A stretch of DNA of 49,324 bases, taken from Halomonas sp. 54_146. GTDB lineage: Bacteria; Pseudomonadota; Gammaproteobacteria; Pseudomonadales; Halomonadaceae. This document shows positions 31,829 through 42,881 of this stretch, one piece after another. A program made the translations under genes and the position numbers. Every line of letters starts with the position of its first letter. Position 1 is the first letter of the stretch. Below the pieces are notes generated by a model. That model saw nothing but the letters and a program-made list of their open reading frames with translations. It was not told the DNA's origin and made no database searches. The stretch covers positions 1 through 49,324 of the forward strand of contig NZ_LGEN01000026.1 of NCBI RefSeq assembly GCF_001507855.1, in the 5' to 3' direction.

Positions 31829-32560
31829 TTATGTCGAGAGACGGCGGAAGTGACTAGGCGGTTTGCCAAAGTGACGCCTGAAGCGGTTGCTGAAAGCCGA
31901 TAACGACGAATAGCCCACCGCATCAGCCACCCGCTGAACGCTGAGGCCTGACTGTTCCAGAAGCCGCCATGCCTCTTTCATCCGCACGTCTGTGAGGTAT
32001 TGATGAGGCGTCACGCCCACTTGATGGCGAAAAAGATCGTTCAACTGGCGAATGCTCAGATGGGCCACGCTGGCCACCTCGACCATGGAAATCGGCTGGT
32101 GAAAGTGATCATCCAGAAACTGTTGCGCTGCGTGAACCCTGCGATCCAGTTGCAATTGACTTCCATGGCACTCCTGCAGGAGCTGTATCAGCAACAGCAG
32201 CATGTGATGCTGGGTAGCATCCGCTCCAACCCCGCTCGTGACCTGAGCATGTAGAAACTGGACGTAATGGCGCAATGCCGAACCAAGTTCCACGAAACAA
32301 GGCAGCTTATCTATTGAAGGGGCCAGACGTTCAGGCAAATCGACCACCAAAAACTGATTATCTGCTGTTGCAACAAACCCATGGCCGCTTCCTGAAGGGA
32401 TGATGGCCGCACGGTGCTGTGCCACCTCCCCCGCCCTGGCATCGACCGAGAGAAACAGCGTTCCGACCAAGGGTAGTACCAGTTGATGATGGTCGTGGGA
32501 ATGATGTTTCACTTCATCATCATAGGTACGTATGTGCAGGCCCATATCGGAATGTTTCAT
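31829..32560 (-). CDS. AraC family transcriptional regulator
   Basis: A 243-aa regulator. An N-terminal cupin-like sensing domain (HHSHDHHQLVLPLVGTLFLSVD) is followed by a C-terminal AraC DNA-binding domain with two HTH units: MVEVASVAHLSIRQLNDLFRHQVG and VQRVADAVGYSSLSAFSNRFRRHFG. It is probably the local activator of the EamA exporter gene directly downstream on the same strand. The ATG at 32560 (MKHSDMGLHI) is chosen; an upstream TTG at 32590 starts exactly at the border of the 34-bp direct repeat and is unlikely to be native. The gene lies within the repeat-bracketed segment, suggesting that regulator and exporter moved together. Confidence 0.87.
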   Translation of the reverse strand: MKHSDMGLHIRTYDDEVKHHSHDHHQLVLPLVGTLFLSVDARAGEVAQHRAAIIPSGSGHGFVATADNQFLVVDLPERLAPSIDKLPCFVELGSALRHYVQFLHAQVTSGVGADATQHHMLLLLIQLLQECHGSQLQLDRRVHAAQQFLDDHFHQPISMVEVASVAHLSIRQLNDLFRHQVGVTPHQYLTDVRMKEAWRLLEQSGLSVQRVADAVGYSSLSAFSNRFRRHFGKPPSHFRRLST

Positions 32561-32589
32561 GTCCTTACTCAGCAATGGTGGGAAAGCCA

Positions 32590-32623
32590 AAGTAGTTGGA
32601 ATCCGGCTGGCCGATGATGCGCT
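32590..32623. repeat. 34-bp perfect direct repeat, copy 2
   Basis: This is identical to 30767-30800 and stands alone upstream of the AraC gene, with no flanking serine-hydrolase coding beyond it. It marks the right boundary of a 1.8-kb segment carrying AraC and EamA. Confidence 0.95.
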
Positions 32624-32789
32624 CTGGTTACAGCAGAAAGCCTTCTGAACAGGTCGCTTTCTCAGTATAGCGAGAAACCCTGTGGCATTAGCGTCTGAAC
32701 AGCCGCTTTTTACCGCGAACCTTGTAAGATTGGTTCATGAACTGCGATGGTGGCGGAAAGCCAGTGCAGCACGACAACAGGAGATAGAC

Positions 32790-33611
32790 ATGCAGACGGT
32801 GAAGCTAGGCGGAGAAAGCGTACCCCGTATCGGCCAGGGTACCTGGCATATGGGGGAGGATGCTGGGCAGCGCCAAGCAGAGGTTAGAGCGCTGCGTGCG
32901 GGCCTAGACCTAGGCATGACGCTGATTGATACCGCCGAGATGTATGCCGAGGGCGGCGCTGAAGAAGTGGTTGGCCAGGCGATCCGCGAGCGGCGCGATG
33001 AGGTGTATCTGGTCAGCAAGGTTTACCCGCACAACGCCAGCGCCAAGGGTGTTCAAGCCGCCTGCGAGCGCAGCCTGCGCCGGTTAGGCACCGACACGAT
33101 TGATCTCTACCTGCTGCACTGGCGCGGCCAGTACCCATTGAGCGAAACCGTGGAAGCCTTTGAACGGCTGCGCGAGCAGGGCAAGATTCTGCGCTGGGGC
33201 GTGTCAAACTTTGACGTTGACGACCTAACCGAGCTAGACGCGCCAACTTGCGCCACCAATCAGGTGCTCTACAACCCCGAAGCACGGGGCATTGAGTACG
33301 ACCTGCTGCCCTGGCAGGCACAACACCACATGCCGCTGATGGCCTACTGCCCCATCGGGCAAGGCGGCGCGCTGCTGCATAACGCCACCCTGCAACACAT
33401 CGCCGACAAACACAGCGCCACCCCCGCGCAAGTGGCGCTTGCCTGGGTACTGCGCCACCCTGGTGTGATCGCTATTCCTAAAGCCGTGAACCTAGATCAC
33501 CTCAAACAGAACGCCAACGCACACAGCATCCGGCTCGACGAAGAGGATCTAGCACAGATCGACGCCGCCTACGCGCCGCCAACACGTAAGCAGGGCTTAA
33601 TGATGGTGTGA
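32790..33611 (+). CDS. Aldo/keto reductase
   Basis: A 273-aa NADPH-dependent oxidoreductase with a TIM-barrel fold. The AKR catalytic tetrad is visible: Asp and Tyr in MTLIDTAEMYAEG, Lys in VYLVSKVYP, and His in IDLYLLHWRG. The cofactor-binding end LRHPGVIAIPKAVNLDHLKQN is also present. The carbonyl substrate is unknown; the short length and motif style fit bacterial 2,5-diketo-gluconate-reductase-like AKRs. ATG at 32790 has CAGGAG 6 nt upstream; an earlier in-frame ATG at 32682 lacks one. It stands between the repeat-bracketed region and a toxin-antitoxin remnant. Confidence 0.9.
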   Translation: MQTVKLGGESVPRIGQGTWHMGEDAGQRQAEVRALRAGLDLGMTLIDTAEMYAEGGAEEVVGQAIRERRDEVYLVSKVYPHNASAKGVQAACERSLRRLGTDTIDLYLLHWRGQYPLSETVEAFERLREQGKILRWGVSNFDVDDLTELDAPTCATNQVLYNPEARGIEYDLLPWQAQHHMPLMAYCPIGQGGALLHNATLQHIADKHSATPAQVALAWVLRHPGVIAIPKAVNLDHLKQNANAHSIRLDEEDLAQIDAAYAPPTRKQGLMMV

Positions 33612-33648
33612 GTAAGTGCCCATCAAAGTCGCGTTCAGGAGCACTCTT

Positions 33649-33900
33649 ATGGATGCCATCAGCTACACCGCCGCTAGAACCCAACTAGCAAAAATCATGG
33701 AGCAGGTCTGTGAAGACCACTCCCCTGTGGTCATTACCCGGAATAAATCTCCATCCGTGGTCATGATCTCTCTGGAAGACTACGAGGCACTGCAAGAAAC
33801 CGCTTACCTTCTGCGCGTACCAAAAAACGCACGGCGCTTGCTGGAATCCGTTGTCGAGCTGGAACAGGGCGGTGGTCGAGAAAAGACACGTCTTGAGTGA
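33649..33900 (+). CDS. Type II antitoxin, YefM/Phd family
   Basis: An 83-aa intact antitoxin. The Phd/YefM N-terminal DNA-binding fold (MDAISYTAARTQLAKIMEQV, VVITRNKSPSVVMISLEDYEAL) is followed by the toxin-wrapping C-terminus YLLRVPKNARRLLESV. AGGAG lies 9 nt before ATG 33649, which is preferred over an upstream in-frame codon at 33616. The toxin frame that should overlap its stop codon is broken, so it appears to be an orphan that may still regulate its own promoter. Confidence 0.88.
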   Translation: MDAISYTAARTQLAKIMEQVCEDHSPVVITRNKSPSVVMISLEDYEALQETAYLLRVPKNARRLLESVVELEQGGGREKTRLE

Positions 33901-34006
33901 AGTTCATACTCTCCGCAAACGCCTGCGTAGATTATCTGCAAGGGCAGAAAACCGACAAAAGGCTCTTCACCGAATCAACAAGCTGAGCAGCCATCACATA
34001 AGGTAA
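33897..34006 (+). pseudogene. Decayed YoeB/Txe-type toxin remnant
   Basis: From GTG 33897, overlapping the antitoxin stop by 4 bp as in intact yefM-yoeB pairs, the frame reads VKFILSANACVDYLQGQKTDKR and then stops at 33984. YoeB proteins read (N/S)AWEDYLYWQ...KTDKR in that place. After KTDKR the homology continues in another frame as LHRINKLSS before a second stop at 34004. So one frameshift, a changed Trp codon and loss of the C-terminal catalytic half (E/R/H residues) have inactivated it. Confidence 0.75.
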
Positions 34007-34027
34007 CAAAATTAATAATATTGTCAC
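34003..34027. promoter_or_regulatory. 25-bp imperfect palindrome
   Basis: The segment begins GTAACAAAATT and ends ATATTGTCAC, with 10 of 12 paired positions complementary around 34015. It is AT-rich and operator-like, 240 bp before the TPP riboswitch. The rest of the gap up to the riboswitch (34028-34266) shows no gene and presumably holds the thi promoter. Confidence 0.35.
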
Positions 34028-34266
34028 TGCCCTCTTCTGAAAAAGGGCCGGATAACCATACCGACTCTACCCATTGACCCTCTTCAAAGCAAAGCCAATT
34101 TTGGCCGACTGTCCAAAAGTCGCAGCTTTCCCGGTTGACCATTTCCAACCATCCCCTCTTGCATCTCCCCTACCCGCCTCCTACACTCCACTCACGATGG
34201 AACCTCATGATTAACTATTGCGCTTGCCTATACGGCGTTGAAAACGTTAATCAGAGGCTCCTAACT

Positions 34267-34411
34267 GCTTGACGGGGTGCCGGTGAATCCGGCTGAGATG
34301 GCGCAGGGCGTATCTACGTGATACTGCCAAAGCGCTGGTCCCGCTGAACCTGATCCGGCTAATGAGCTGCTCATATAAAGAGCAGCACGGGTACCGGCGT
34401 AGGGATCAAGC
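34267..34411 (+). promoter_or_regulatory. TPP riboswitch (THI element) with enlarged loop
   Basis: The conserved THI-box blocks occur in order: GACGGGGTGCCGG, GGCTGAGA near 34291, CCCGCTGAACCTGATCCGG near 34340-34358, and ACCGGCGTAGGGATCA at 34393-34408. The closing P1 helix pairs GCTTGA (34267-34272) with TCAAGC (34406-34411). Between the CTAAT of the last hairpin loop and ACCGG there are ~29 extra bases (34364-34392) forming their own perfect 7-bp hairpin, GCTGCTC/GAGCAGC. This is an unusual loop insertion. It precedes tenA and thiC and should reduce their expression when thiamine pyrophosphate is abundant. Confidence 0.93.
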
Positions 34412-34483
34412 GATGGCCATGGCTAGCTTTCTCCCACGATCGCACGCCACCTTTCCGCGCCATTCCCTCGATCTCTCGCCTGC

Positions 34484-34507
34484 CCTCCGGATCATCACTA
34501 CCGGAGG
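34484..34507 (+). promoter_or_regulatory. Shine-Dalgarno-sequestering hairpin of tenA
   Basis: CCTCCGG (34484-34490) pairs perfectly with CCGGAGG (34501-34507), which is the ribosome binding site of tenA, 5 nt before its ATG. The loop is 10 nt. Located ~70 nt after the TPP aptamer, it is the likely expression platform, pointing to translational control in place of a terminator. Confidence 0.7.
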
Positions 34508-34511
34508 CATC

Positions 34512-35195
34512 ATGGGCTACTGCTTTACCGATCTCACCAATGCTTGTCACGATGAATGGCGCGCCTATATCGAGCACGATTTTGTGCGTCAATTGGGCAA
34601 TGCCACGCTGCCTGAGGCGTCGTTTCGCCACTACTTAAAGCAGGACTACCTGTTTTTGATCCACTTCGCCCGCGCCTACGCGCTGGCTGCCTATAAAAGC
34701 CCCACCCTCGCCGATCTTCGCCAGGCCCATGACGGCATGAAAGCCATCGTGGACGTGGAGTTGGGCCTGCACGTGGGCTTTTGTAACGAATGGGGGATTT
34801 CCGAGCAGGAGCTGGAAGCGCTTCCCGAAGCCAGGGCGACGCTGGCCTACACCCGCTACGTGCTGGATACCGGCAACCGGGGCGACCTGCTGGATTTGCA
34901 CGTGGCGCTGGCACCTTGCTTAGTGGGTTACGGTGAAATCGCCAACTGGCTGAACGCCCAGCCTTCTACTCTGCGCGGCGCGCAAAACCCGTTTGATGCC
35001 TGGATTGCCATGTATGAAGGCGAGGAGTTTCAGGCCGCCATGCGGGCGGAGCTTGAATGGCTCAACGCCCGCCTTGCCGATGTCACCCCCGCCCGCTTTG
35101 CCGAGCTGAGCAAAATATTCCGCGATGCCACCCGCCTGGAAATCGACTTCTGGCAGATGGGCCTAGAGCTGATAGACCAAGACCTCACTCATTAA
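34512..35195 (+). CDS. tenA: TenA family aminopyrimidine aminohydrolase (thiaminase II)
   Basis: A 227-aa all-helical thiaminase II-like enzyme that salvages thiamine breakdown products by hydrolysing aminomethyl-HMP to HMP. The family signature FRHYLKQDYLFLIHFARAYALAAYKS is near the N-terminus. The catalytic Cys is C136 in LAPCLVGYGEIA, and the C-terminal Glu motif is RLEIDFWQMGLEL. ATG 34512 follows GGAGG by 4-5 nt; an upstream in-frame start at 34362 would lie inside the riboswitch and is rejected. It is 27 bp before thiC, so salvage and de novo HMP supply are controlled together. Confidence 0.92.
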   Translation: MGYCFTDLTNACHDEWRAYIEHDFVRQLGNATLPEASFRHYLKQDYLFLIHFARAYALAAYKSPTLADLRQAHDGMKAIVDVELGLHVGFCNEWGISEQELEALPEARATLAYTRYVLDTGNRGDLLDLHVALAPCLVGYGEIANWLNAQPSTLRGAQNPFDAWIAMYEGEEFQAAMRAELEWLNARLADVTPARFAELSKIFRDATRLEIDFWQMGLELIDQDLTH

Positions 35196-35198
35196 TGA

Positions 35199-37127
<1,929 letters not shown>

Positions 37128-37172
37128 ATCTACCAACGCACGATAATTTACTGCTTGCTGCGGCTTTTCCCT

Positions 37173-37239
37173 GGGCAGCGCTAAAAAATGGCCGCAACCT
37201 CCCATCGCTTGTGTGCTCCTTTGTTTTCTAGCGCTGCCC
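37173..37239. repeat. 11-bp perfect inverted repeat downstream of thiC
   Basis: GGGCAGCGCTA (37173-37183) and TAGCGCTGCCC (37229-37239) pair perfectly across a 45-nt spacer. The structure sits 45 bp after the thiC stop. It could be a transcript-end structure, a small RNA, or a pair of mobile-repeat ends. No T-run follows directly. Confidence 0.6.
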
Positions 37240-37342
37240 CAAGAGTATGGCTTAACAGTAGTTTTGCGCAACGCAGCTCATTTAACATTTGAGAGTGACG
37301 AAAAAAACCTTGGTATAGCTGCCCAGCTCATAGCAAATACTA

Positions 37343-37376
37343 TCAATTAAATACCGACTAGTCGGTATTTAATTGA
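37343..37376. promoter_or_regulatory. 34-bp perfect palindromic operator, TetR-type
   Basis: A perfect palindrome centred at 37359/37360. Its core ATACCGACTAGTCGGTAT is flanked by AT-rich arms (TCAATTAA / TTAATTGA). Cores of this kind are typical TetR-family operators. It lies 170 bp upstream of the HlyD gene, and the only TetR gene in the window ends the same co-directional cluster, so autoregulation is the likely arrangement. Confidence 0.75.
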
Positions 37377-37545
37377 CCTAAATCAAAATCACAATTAATA
37401 ATAATAGGATAATAGAATCCGTTTATTACGTTCTGTGATGCGCCACCGCTGGCTCAGAACGACGAGCTTAAGCCCTTTGACCCTGGCCCATCCTCTGAGC
37501 TGCTCATCAATCGTCTGGCCATCCGCCAACCGAGGATGCAACATT

Positions 37546-38622
37546 ATGAAGTTCAGCAGTAAAAGCCAGTGGTTCAAGGGCCTGGCAGCCATAGTTGTTA
37601 TAGGCATCGCGGCGTGGCTGACCTGGTGGGAACTGCAGCCGGAGGGCCTAGGCGAGGGCATCACCCAAGGCAATGGGCGCATCGAAGCCACCGAGATCGA
37701 TATCGCCACTCGGGTCGCTGGCCGCCTCGAGGAAGTACTGGTCGAGGAAGGTGAGTTCGTCGATCCCGGCCAAGTGGTCGCCCGTATGGATACCGCCACC
37801 CTGGAGGCTGAGCTGGCTCAGGCCAGCGCACAGTCCCGCCGGGCCGAAAACGCCCTGGAGACAGCTCGAGCCATGGTAGCCATGCGCCAGAGCGAGCTGG
37901 AAACCGCCAGAGCCATCGTCAACCAGCGCCAGGCAGAGCTGAACGCCTCTCGCAAGCGCTACGAGCGTTCAGCCAGCCTAGTGGAGCGCAACGCCATCTC
38001 TCGCCAGCAGTTCGACGATAGCTTGGCCGACTACCAGAGCCAGCAGGCCGCCCTGGCCTCGGCCAATGCCCAGGTGCTCTCCGCCCAGGCTGCCATCCGC
38101 GCTACCGAATCCCAGGTCATTGAGGCCGAGTCAGAGATAGAAGCCACCCTTGCCGCGATCCAGCGCATTGAGGCCGACCTGGACGACAGCGAGCTCAAAG
38201 CCGACCGCTTGGCCCGTGTACAGCTCCGGGTGGCCGAACCAGGCGAGGTGTTGGGGGCCGGGGGCAAGGTACTCAACCTGGTCGACCTGACCAAGGTCTA
38301 CATGACCTTCTTCCTGCCCACCAGCGAGGCAGGCCGGGTGGGCATCGGCGACGAGGTCCGCCTGGTGCTGGACGCCGCCCCGGACTATGTGATTCCCGCT
38401 CGGGTCAGCTTCGTGGCCAGCATTGCCCAGTTCACTCCCAAGACCGTGGAAACCGAGAGCGAACGGGAGAAGCTGATGTTCCGCGTGCGCGCCCAGATCG
38501 ATCCAAAGCTGCTGCTTGAGCATATCGAGCAGGTCAAAACAGGCCTGCCCGGCATGGCCTACCTGAAGCTCGAGGATGACGCCACCTGGCCTGACCACCT
38601 AGAGGTTAACGTCATCCCATGA
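37546..38622 (+). CDS. HlyD family periplasmic adaptor (YhiI/YbhG-like)
   Basis: A 358-aa membrane-fusion protein linking an inner-membrane ABC exporter to an outer-membrane channel. One N-terminal anchor helix ([19 protein letters not shown]) precedes the first biotinyl-lipoyl half ([21 protein letters not shown]). A long coiled-coil hairpin (residues ~95-215, rich in A/Q/E/R) follows, then the second lipoyl half and beta barrel ([36 protein letters not shown]). ATG 37546 is used; an upstream start would add 37 residues lacking adaptor features. It overlaps the RbbA-type gene by 4 bp (ATGA). Confidence 0.92.
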   Translation: MKFSSKSQWFKGLAAIVVIGIAAWLTWWELQPEGLGEGITQGNGRIEATEIDIATRVAGRLEEVLVEEGEFVDPGQVVARMDTATLEAELAQASAQSRRAENALETARAMVAMRQSELETARAIVNQRQAELNASRKRYERSASLVERNAISRQQFDDSLADYQSQQAALASANAQVLSAQAAIRATESQVIEAESEIEATLAAIQRIEADLDDSELKADRLARVQLRVAEPGEVLGAGGKVLNLVDLTKVYMTFFLPTSEAGRVGIGDEVRLVLDAAPDYVIPARVSFVASIAQFTPKTVETESEREKLMFRVRAQIDPKLLLEHIEQVKTGLPGMAYLKLEDDATWPDHLEVNVIP

Positions 38623-41387
38623 GCGAGAAGACGCAACCTGTAGCCCAAGTCAGCGCGCTCACCTTACGCTACGGCCGCACCATAGCCCTAGACGCGCTGG
38701 ATCTGGCCCTGCCGTCCGGCTGTATGGTCGGGCTGATTGGCCCGGATGGCGTCGGCAAATCCAGCCTACTGTCGCTGCTCGCCGGCGCTCGTGCCGTGCA
38801 ACAGGGTGTTATCAAGGTGCTGGGCGGCGACATGAGCGACAAGCGCCACCGTAACTCAGTTGGCCCGCGCATCGCCTATATGCCACAAGGGCTAGGCAAG
38901 AACCTCTACCCCACGCTCTCGGTGGAGGAGAACCTGCAGTTCTTCGCCCGACTATTCGGCCACGGAGCCGGTGAACGCCGGCGGCGTATCGACGACCTGA
39001 CCCGCAGCACCGGGCTATATACCTTCCTCGAGCGACCCGCTGGCAAACTCTCTGGCGGCATGAAGCAGAAGCTCGGACTCTGCTGCGCGCTGATTCACGA
39101 CCCCGACCTGCTGATTCTCGACGAGCCCACGACCGGCGTGGACCCGCTGGCCCGCGCCCAATTCTGGGAGTTAATTGCAAGCATTCGTGTTGACCGCCCG
39201 CAGATGAGTGTGTTGGTCGCCACCCCGTACATGGACGAAGCCCAGCGTTTCGACTGGTTGGTGGCTATGGACGCCGGCAAAATACTTGCCACCGGCTCCC
39301 CGCAGGAACTACTTGCACGCACCCACAGCGACTCCCTGGAAATGGCGTTCATCGAGCTGTTGCCGGAAGAAAAAAAGCGCGGCTATGCGCCGGTGCACAT
39401 CCCGCCGCTGGCGCAGGATGACAATGAAGTCGCCATCGAGGCCAAGGACCTCACCATGCGTTTTGGCGACTTCATCGCCGTCGACCATGTGAGCTTCCGC
39501 ATCCGGCGTGGCGAGATCTTTGGCTTTCTCGGCTCCAACGGCTGCGGTAAGTCGACCACCATGAAGATGCTCACGGGGCTGCTACCCGCCAGCGAGGGCC
39601 AAGCCTGGCTGTTTGGCCAGGAAGTGGATCCCCGCGACATTAACACGCGTCGCCGGGTTGGCTACATGTCCCAGGCATTCTCGTTGTACGGCGAACTGAC
39701 CGTACGTCAGAACCTGGTGCTGCATGCGCGCCTGTTCCAGATCGCAGAACATGACATATCGGCAAAGGTCGCCGAGATGGTCGAACGGTTCAGTCTCGAG
39801 CAGGCGCTCGACGCCCTGCCGGAGAGCCTGCCACTGGGCATCCGTCAGCGTCTCTCCCTGGCGGTGGCAATGGTCCATAAACCCGAGCTACTGATTCTTG
39901 ACGAACCCACTTCCGGCGTGGACCCCATCGCCCGCGACGCCTTCTGGCGCCTGCTGATTGAGTTGTCGCGCCGCGACCGCGTGACGATCTTCATCTCCAC
40001 CCACTTCATGAACGAAGCCGAGCGTTGCGACCGCATGTCGATGATGCACGCAGGGAAGGTGCTCGACAGCGATACCCCCTCAGCACTGGTAGCGAAACGC
40101 GGTGCGGCGACCCTGGAAGAAGCCTTCATCGGCTACCTGCTCGAAGCTGGCGCCGATCAGGAGAATTCCGCGCAGGAGACTTCACCACAAAAAGCCAGCG
40201 ATGCCCCGGATACGCCGCTCGTCACCGCAGAGACTCATCACGACACAACACGCCATCGACGCTTCAGTCTCCAGCGGATGCTCAGCTACATGTGGCGCGA
40301 AACTCTCGAACTACGCCGCGATCCGGTGCGTGCGACCCTGGCGCTGGTTGGCTCGCTGATCCTGATGTTTGTGATTGGTTTCGGTATCAGCATGGATGTG
40401 GAGGATCTTCCCTACGCCATCCTTGACCGCGACCAGACGTCGCTAAGTCAGAGCTACGCGCTGAACCTCTCGGGATCGCCCCATTACTTTAGAGAGCGCC
40501 CGCCTATCTCAGACTATGCCGCGTTGGATCGACGTATGCGCAGCGGGGAGCTGTCCCTGGCAATCGAAATTCCCCCCGGGTTTGGTCGTGATGTAAAGCG
40601 TGGCCACGATGTCGATATCGGCGCATGGATCGACGGCGCCATGCCCCAGCGCGCCGAAACCGTACGGGGCTACGTGCAAGGTATCCACCAGCAGTGGCTG
40701 CTGGCGCAGGCAAGGCAATCCGGAGCCGAGATGGGTACCGGGGCCGCCAATATCGAGAACCGCTACCGCTACAATCCTGACATTCAGAGCCTGCCAGCAA
40801 TGGTTCCTGCCGTGATTCCACTGCTGTTGCTGATGTTGCCAGCAATGCTCACGGCACTCTCGGTGGTGCGTGAAAAAGAGATGGGCTCAATCATCAACCT
40901 TTATGTCACCCCTGTCACCCGCGCCGAGTTTCTGATCGGCAAGCAAATTCCCTACATCGGCTTGGCAATGGTCAATTTTTTATTGATGACCGGGCTGGCG
41001 ATCACATTGTTCGGCGTACCGATCACCGGTAGCTTCCCGACCCTAGCGCTGTCGGCCCTGGTATTTTCCATCATCGCCACCGGCATGGGCCTGCTGGCCT
41101 CGACCATCACCCACAGCCAGATCGCCGCTATGTTCTTCGCTATGATCGGTACGCTGATTCCCGCCATCCAATTTTCGGGCCTCACCGATCCGGTCTCGTC
41201 GCTGGAAGGCACCGGACGCTTCATCGGCAATATTTATCCAGCCAGCTACATGTTCACCATTAGCCGCGGCGTATTCAGCAAGTCCCTAGGGCTAGGTGAC
41301 CTTATCGGGTCGTTCCTGCCGATGCTGCTGGCGGTACCGGTGATCATGGGCATGGCGATCGCCCTACTGAAAAAGCAGGAGAGCTGA
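38619..41387 (+). CDS. rbbA: RbbA-type ABC transporter: two ATPase domains fused to a permease
   Basis: A 922-aa fusion. ABC domain 1 has Walker [10 protein letters not shown] at residues 41-49, signature [15 protein letters not shown] and Walker [18 protein letters not shown] domain 2 has Walker [10 protein letters not shown] at 305-313, the atypical signature [14 protein letters not shown] and Walker [15 protein letters not shown]. After a polar linker (~residues 510-555) an ABC-2-type permease follows, with one N-terminal helix, a large periplasmic domain and five C-terminal helices. This architecture matches E. coli RbbA/YhiH, described as a ribosome-associated ATPase and transporter. With the HlyD and YhhJ-type proteins on either side it should form an exporter of unknown cargo. 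Confidence 0.93.
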   Translation: MSEKTQPVAQVSALTLRYGRTIALDALDLALPSGCMVGLIGPDGVGKSSLLSLLAGARAVQQGVIKVLGGDMSDKRHRNSVGPRIAYMPQGLGKNLYPTLSVEENLQFFARLFGHGAGERRRRIDDLTRSTGLYTFLERPAGKLSGGMKQKLGLCCALIHDPDLLILDEPTTGVDPLARAQFWELIASIRVDRPQMSVLVATPYMDEAQRFDWLVAMDAGKILATGSPQELLARTHSDSLEMAFIELLPEEKKRGYAPVHIPPLAQDDNEVAIEAKDLTMRFGDFIAVDHVSFRIRRGEIFGFLGSNGCGKSTTMKMLTGLLPASEGQAWLFGQEVDPRDINTRRRVGYMSQAFSLYGELTVRQNLVLHARLFQIAEHDISAKVAEMVERFSLEQALDALPESLPLGIRQRLSLAVAMVHKPELLILDEPTSGVDPIARDAFWRLLIELSRRDRVTIFISTHFMNEAERCDRMSMMHAGKVLDSDTPSALVAKRGAATLEEAFIGYLLEAGADQENSAQETSPQKASDAPDTPLVTAETHHDTTRHRRFSLQRMLSYMWRETLELRRDPVRATLALVGSLILMFVIGFGISMDVEDLPYAILDRDQTSLSQSYALNLSGSPHYFRERPPISDYAALDRRMRSGELSLAIEIPPGFGRDVKRGHDVDIGAWIDGAMPQRAETVRGYVQGIHQQWLLAQARQSGAEMGTGAANIENRYRYNPDIQSLPAMVPAVIPLLLLMLPAMLTALSVVREKEMGSIINLYVTPVTRAEFLIGKQIPYIGLAMVNFLLMTGLAITLFGVPITGSFPTLALSALVFSIIATGMGLLASTITHSQIAAMFFAMIGTLIPAIQFSGLTDPVSSLEGTGRFIGNIYPASYMFTISRGVFSKSLGLGDLIGSFLPMLLAVPVIMGMAIALLKKQES

Positions 41388-41388
41388 G

Positions 41389-42513
41389 ATGCGCAGGATT
41401 GCAAACATTTATCGCCTGGGCGTCAAAGAGTTCTGGAGTCTATTGCGTGACCCCATAATGCTGGTGCTGATCGTCTATGTGTTCACTGCTTCGGTCTACA
41501 CTTCCGCGACGGCAATGCCCGAGACGCTGAACAACGCTCCTATCGCTATCGTCGACGAAGACGACTCACCGCTTTCCACGCGTATCGTATCGGCCTTCTA
41601 CCCACCACAGTTCGTGCACCCGCAAATCATCACCTTCCAGGAAATGGATGCGGGTCTAGATGCCGGAGACTACACGTTCGTACTGGTTATTCCCGCCAAC
41701 TTTCAGCGCGACGTGCTGGCCGGACGCGGCCCCGACCTCCAGCTCAATATCGACGCCACGCGCATGAGCCAGGCCTTCTCGGGTAATAGTTATGTACAGC
41801 AGATCGTCATGGGCGAGGTCAATGAGTTCGTAAGCCGCTACCGCACAAGCGCTATACCCCCGGTAGACCTGGCCCTGCGCGCGCGTTTCAACCCCGGGTT
41901 GGAGCAGTTCTGGTTCGGTTCGTTGATGTCGATTATCGATAACGTCACGATGCTTTCCATCATTCTCACCGGTGCCGCACTGATCCGCGAGCGTGAGCAC
42001 GGCACCATCGAACACCTGCTGGTTATGCCGGTCACTCCGACGGAGATCATGCTGGCCAAGGTGTGGTCGATGGGGGTGGTGGTCTTGCTGGCCGTGACCC
42101 TTTCGCTCACCTTAGTTGTGCAGGGCTTGCTGCAGGTACCAGTGGAGGGCTCGGTTGCCCTGTTCCTGGCGGGAACAGCACTGCATCTGTTCGCTACCAC
42201 CTCAATGGGCATCTTCCTGGCTACGCTGGCCCGTAGCATGCCGCAATTCGGCATGCTGATGATCCTGTTTTTGCTACCGCTGCAAATGCTCTCTGGGAGT
42301 GCCACACCACGTGAAAGCATGCCCGAGCTCGTCCAGAACATCATGCTTATCGCCCCCACCACACATTTCGTCGCGCTCAGCCAAGCTATTTTATTCCGCG
42401 GCGCTGGCTTTGATGTTGTATGGGGACAGTTTCTGACACTGTTAGTCATTGGCAGCGCTCTGTTCGCCATTTCGCTCTCTCGCTTTCGCAAGACCATCAG
42501 CCAGATGGCCTGA
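41389..42513 (+). CDS. yhhJ: ABC-2 type permease, YhhJ-like
   Basis: A 374-aa inner-membrane permease with an N-terminal helix (LRDPIMLVLIVYVFTASVYTSA), an extracytoplasmic domain of ~130 residues and about five C-terminal helices. It contains the ABC-2 hallmark LIREREHGTIEHLLVMPVTPTEIMLAKVWSMG. It starts 1 bp after the RbbA-type stop codon. It would pair with the permease half of the RbbA-type protein to make the membrane channel of the exporter. Confidence 0.92.
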   Translation: MRRIANIYRLGVKEFWSLLRDPIMLVLIVYVFTASVYTSATAMPETLNNAPIAIVDEDDSPLSTRIVSAFYPPQFVHPQIITFQEMDAGLDAGDYTFVLVIPANFQRDVLAGRGPDLQLNIDATRMSQAFSGNSYVQQIVMGEVNEFVSRYRTSAIPPVDLALRARFNPGLEQFWFGSLMSIIDNVTMLSIILTGAALIREREHGTIEHLLVMPVTPTEIMLAKVWSMGVVVLLAVTLSLTLVVQGLLQVPVEGSVALFLAGTALHLFATTSMGIFLATLARSMPQFGMLMILFLLPLQMLSGSATPRESMPELVQNIMLIAPTTHFVALSQAILFRGAGFDVVWGQFLTLLVIGSALFAISLSRFRKTISQMA

Positions 42514-42559
42514 TGCAACCCGCGCGCACATCGGCGCATCACATCAGAAGGAATATACA

Positions 42560-42877
42560 ATGAACCACAATACCATCTTACCTCTGGCACTTTATCAAGC
42601 TAATCAGAACCTTTGCCAACAAACGATAGCGCTAGTGCAGAAAAGTCAGCAGACATGGTACGAATTGGGTACACAACCCTTCGCTGGCGGCCCCCCAATG
42701 CAGCAGATCTTTGATAATCAGAGCGCTCTGCTGCTTGGCCTCTTCGATACGATGCAAGCCTGGCAGGTACAAACGGGAAAAGCCTTGATTGAGACTGTCA
42801 GCGTTGTCTCCCCAGCACTCTACTGGTTAACCGCCAGTTCGCAAGACGATCCGGGTACAACAAATAAAGGAGATTGA
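42560..42877 (+). CDS. Phasin-like protein
   Basis: A 105-aa mostly helical protein (YQANQNLCQQTIALVQKSQQTWYELG ... LLLGLFDTMQAWQVQTGKALIETV). Its size, amphipathic helices and place directly before an acetoacetyl-CoA reductase suggest a phasin, a small protein that coats polyhydroxyalkanoate granules. Similarity is by style and context, so confidence is moderate. AGAAGGA lies 7 nt upstream of ATG 42560. It is 47 bp after the permease gene and 5 bp before the reductase gene. Confidence 0.7.
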   Translation: MNHNTILPLALYQANQNLCQQTIALVQKSQQTWYELGTQPFAGGPPMQQIFDNQSALLLGLFDTMQAWQVQTGKALIETVSVVSPALYWLTASSQDDPGTTNKGD

Positions 42878-42881
42878 ACCG

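Noticed and set aside
34362..34511. N-terminal extension of TenA by 50 residues
   Set aside because: The extension lies inside the TPP riboswitch and its platform; the ATG at 34512 has a strong GGAGG and matches the family start.
42449..42559. 37-residue N-terminal extension of the phasin-like protein
   Set aside because: It overlaps the end of the permease gene and lacks a ribosome binding site, whereas ATG 42560 has AGAAGGA.
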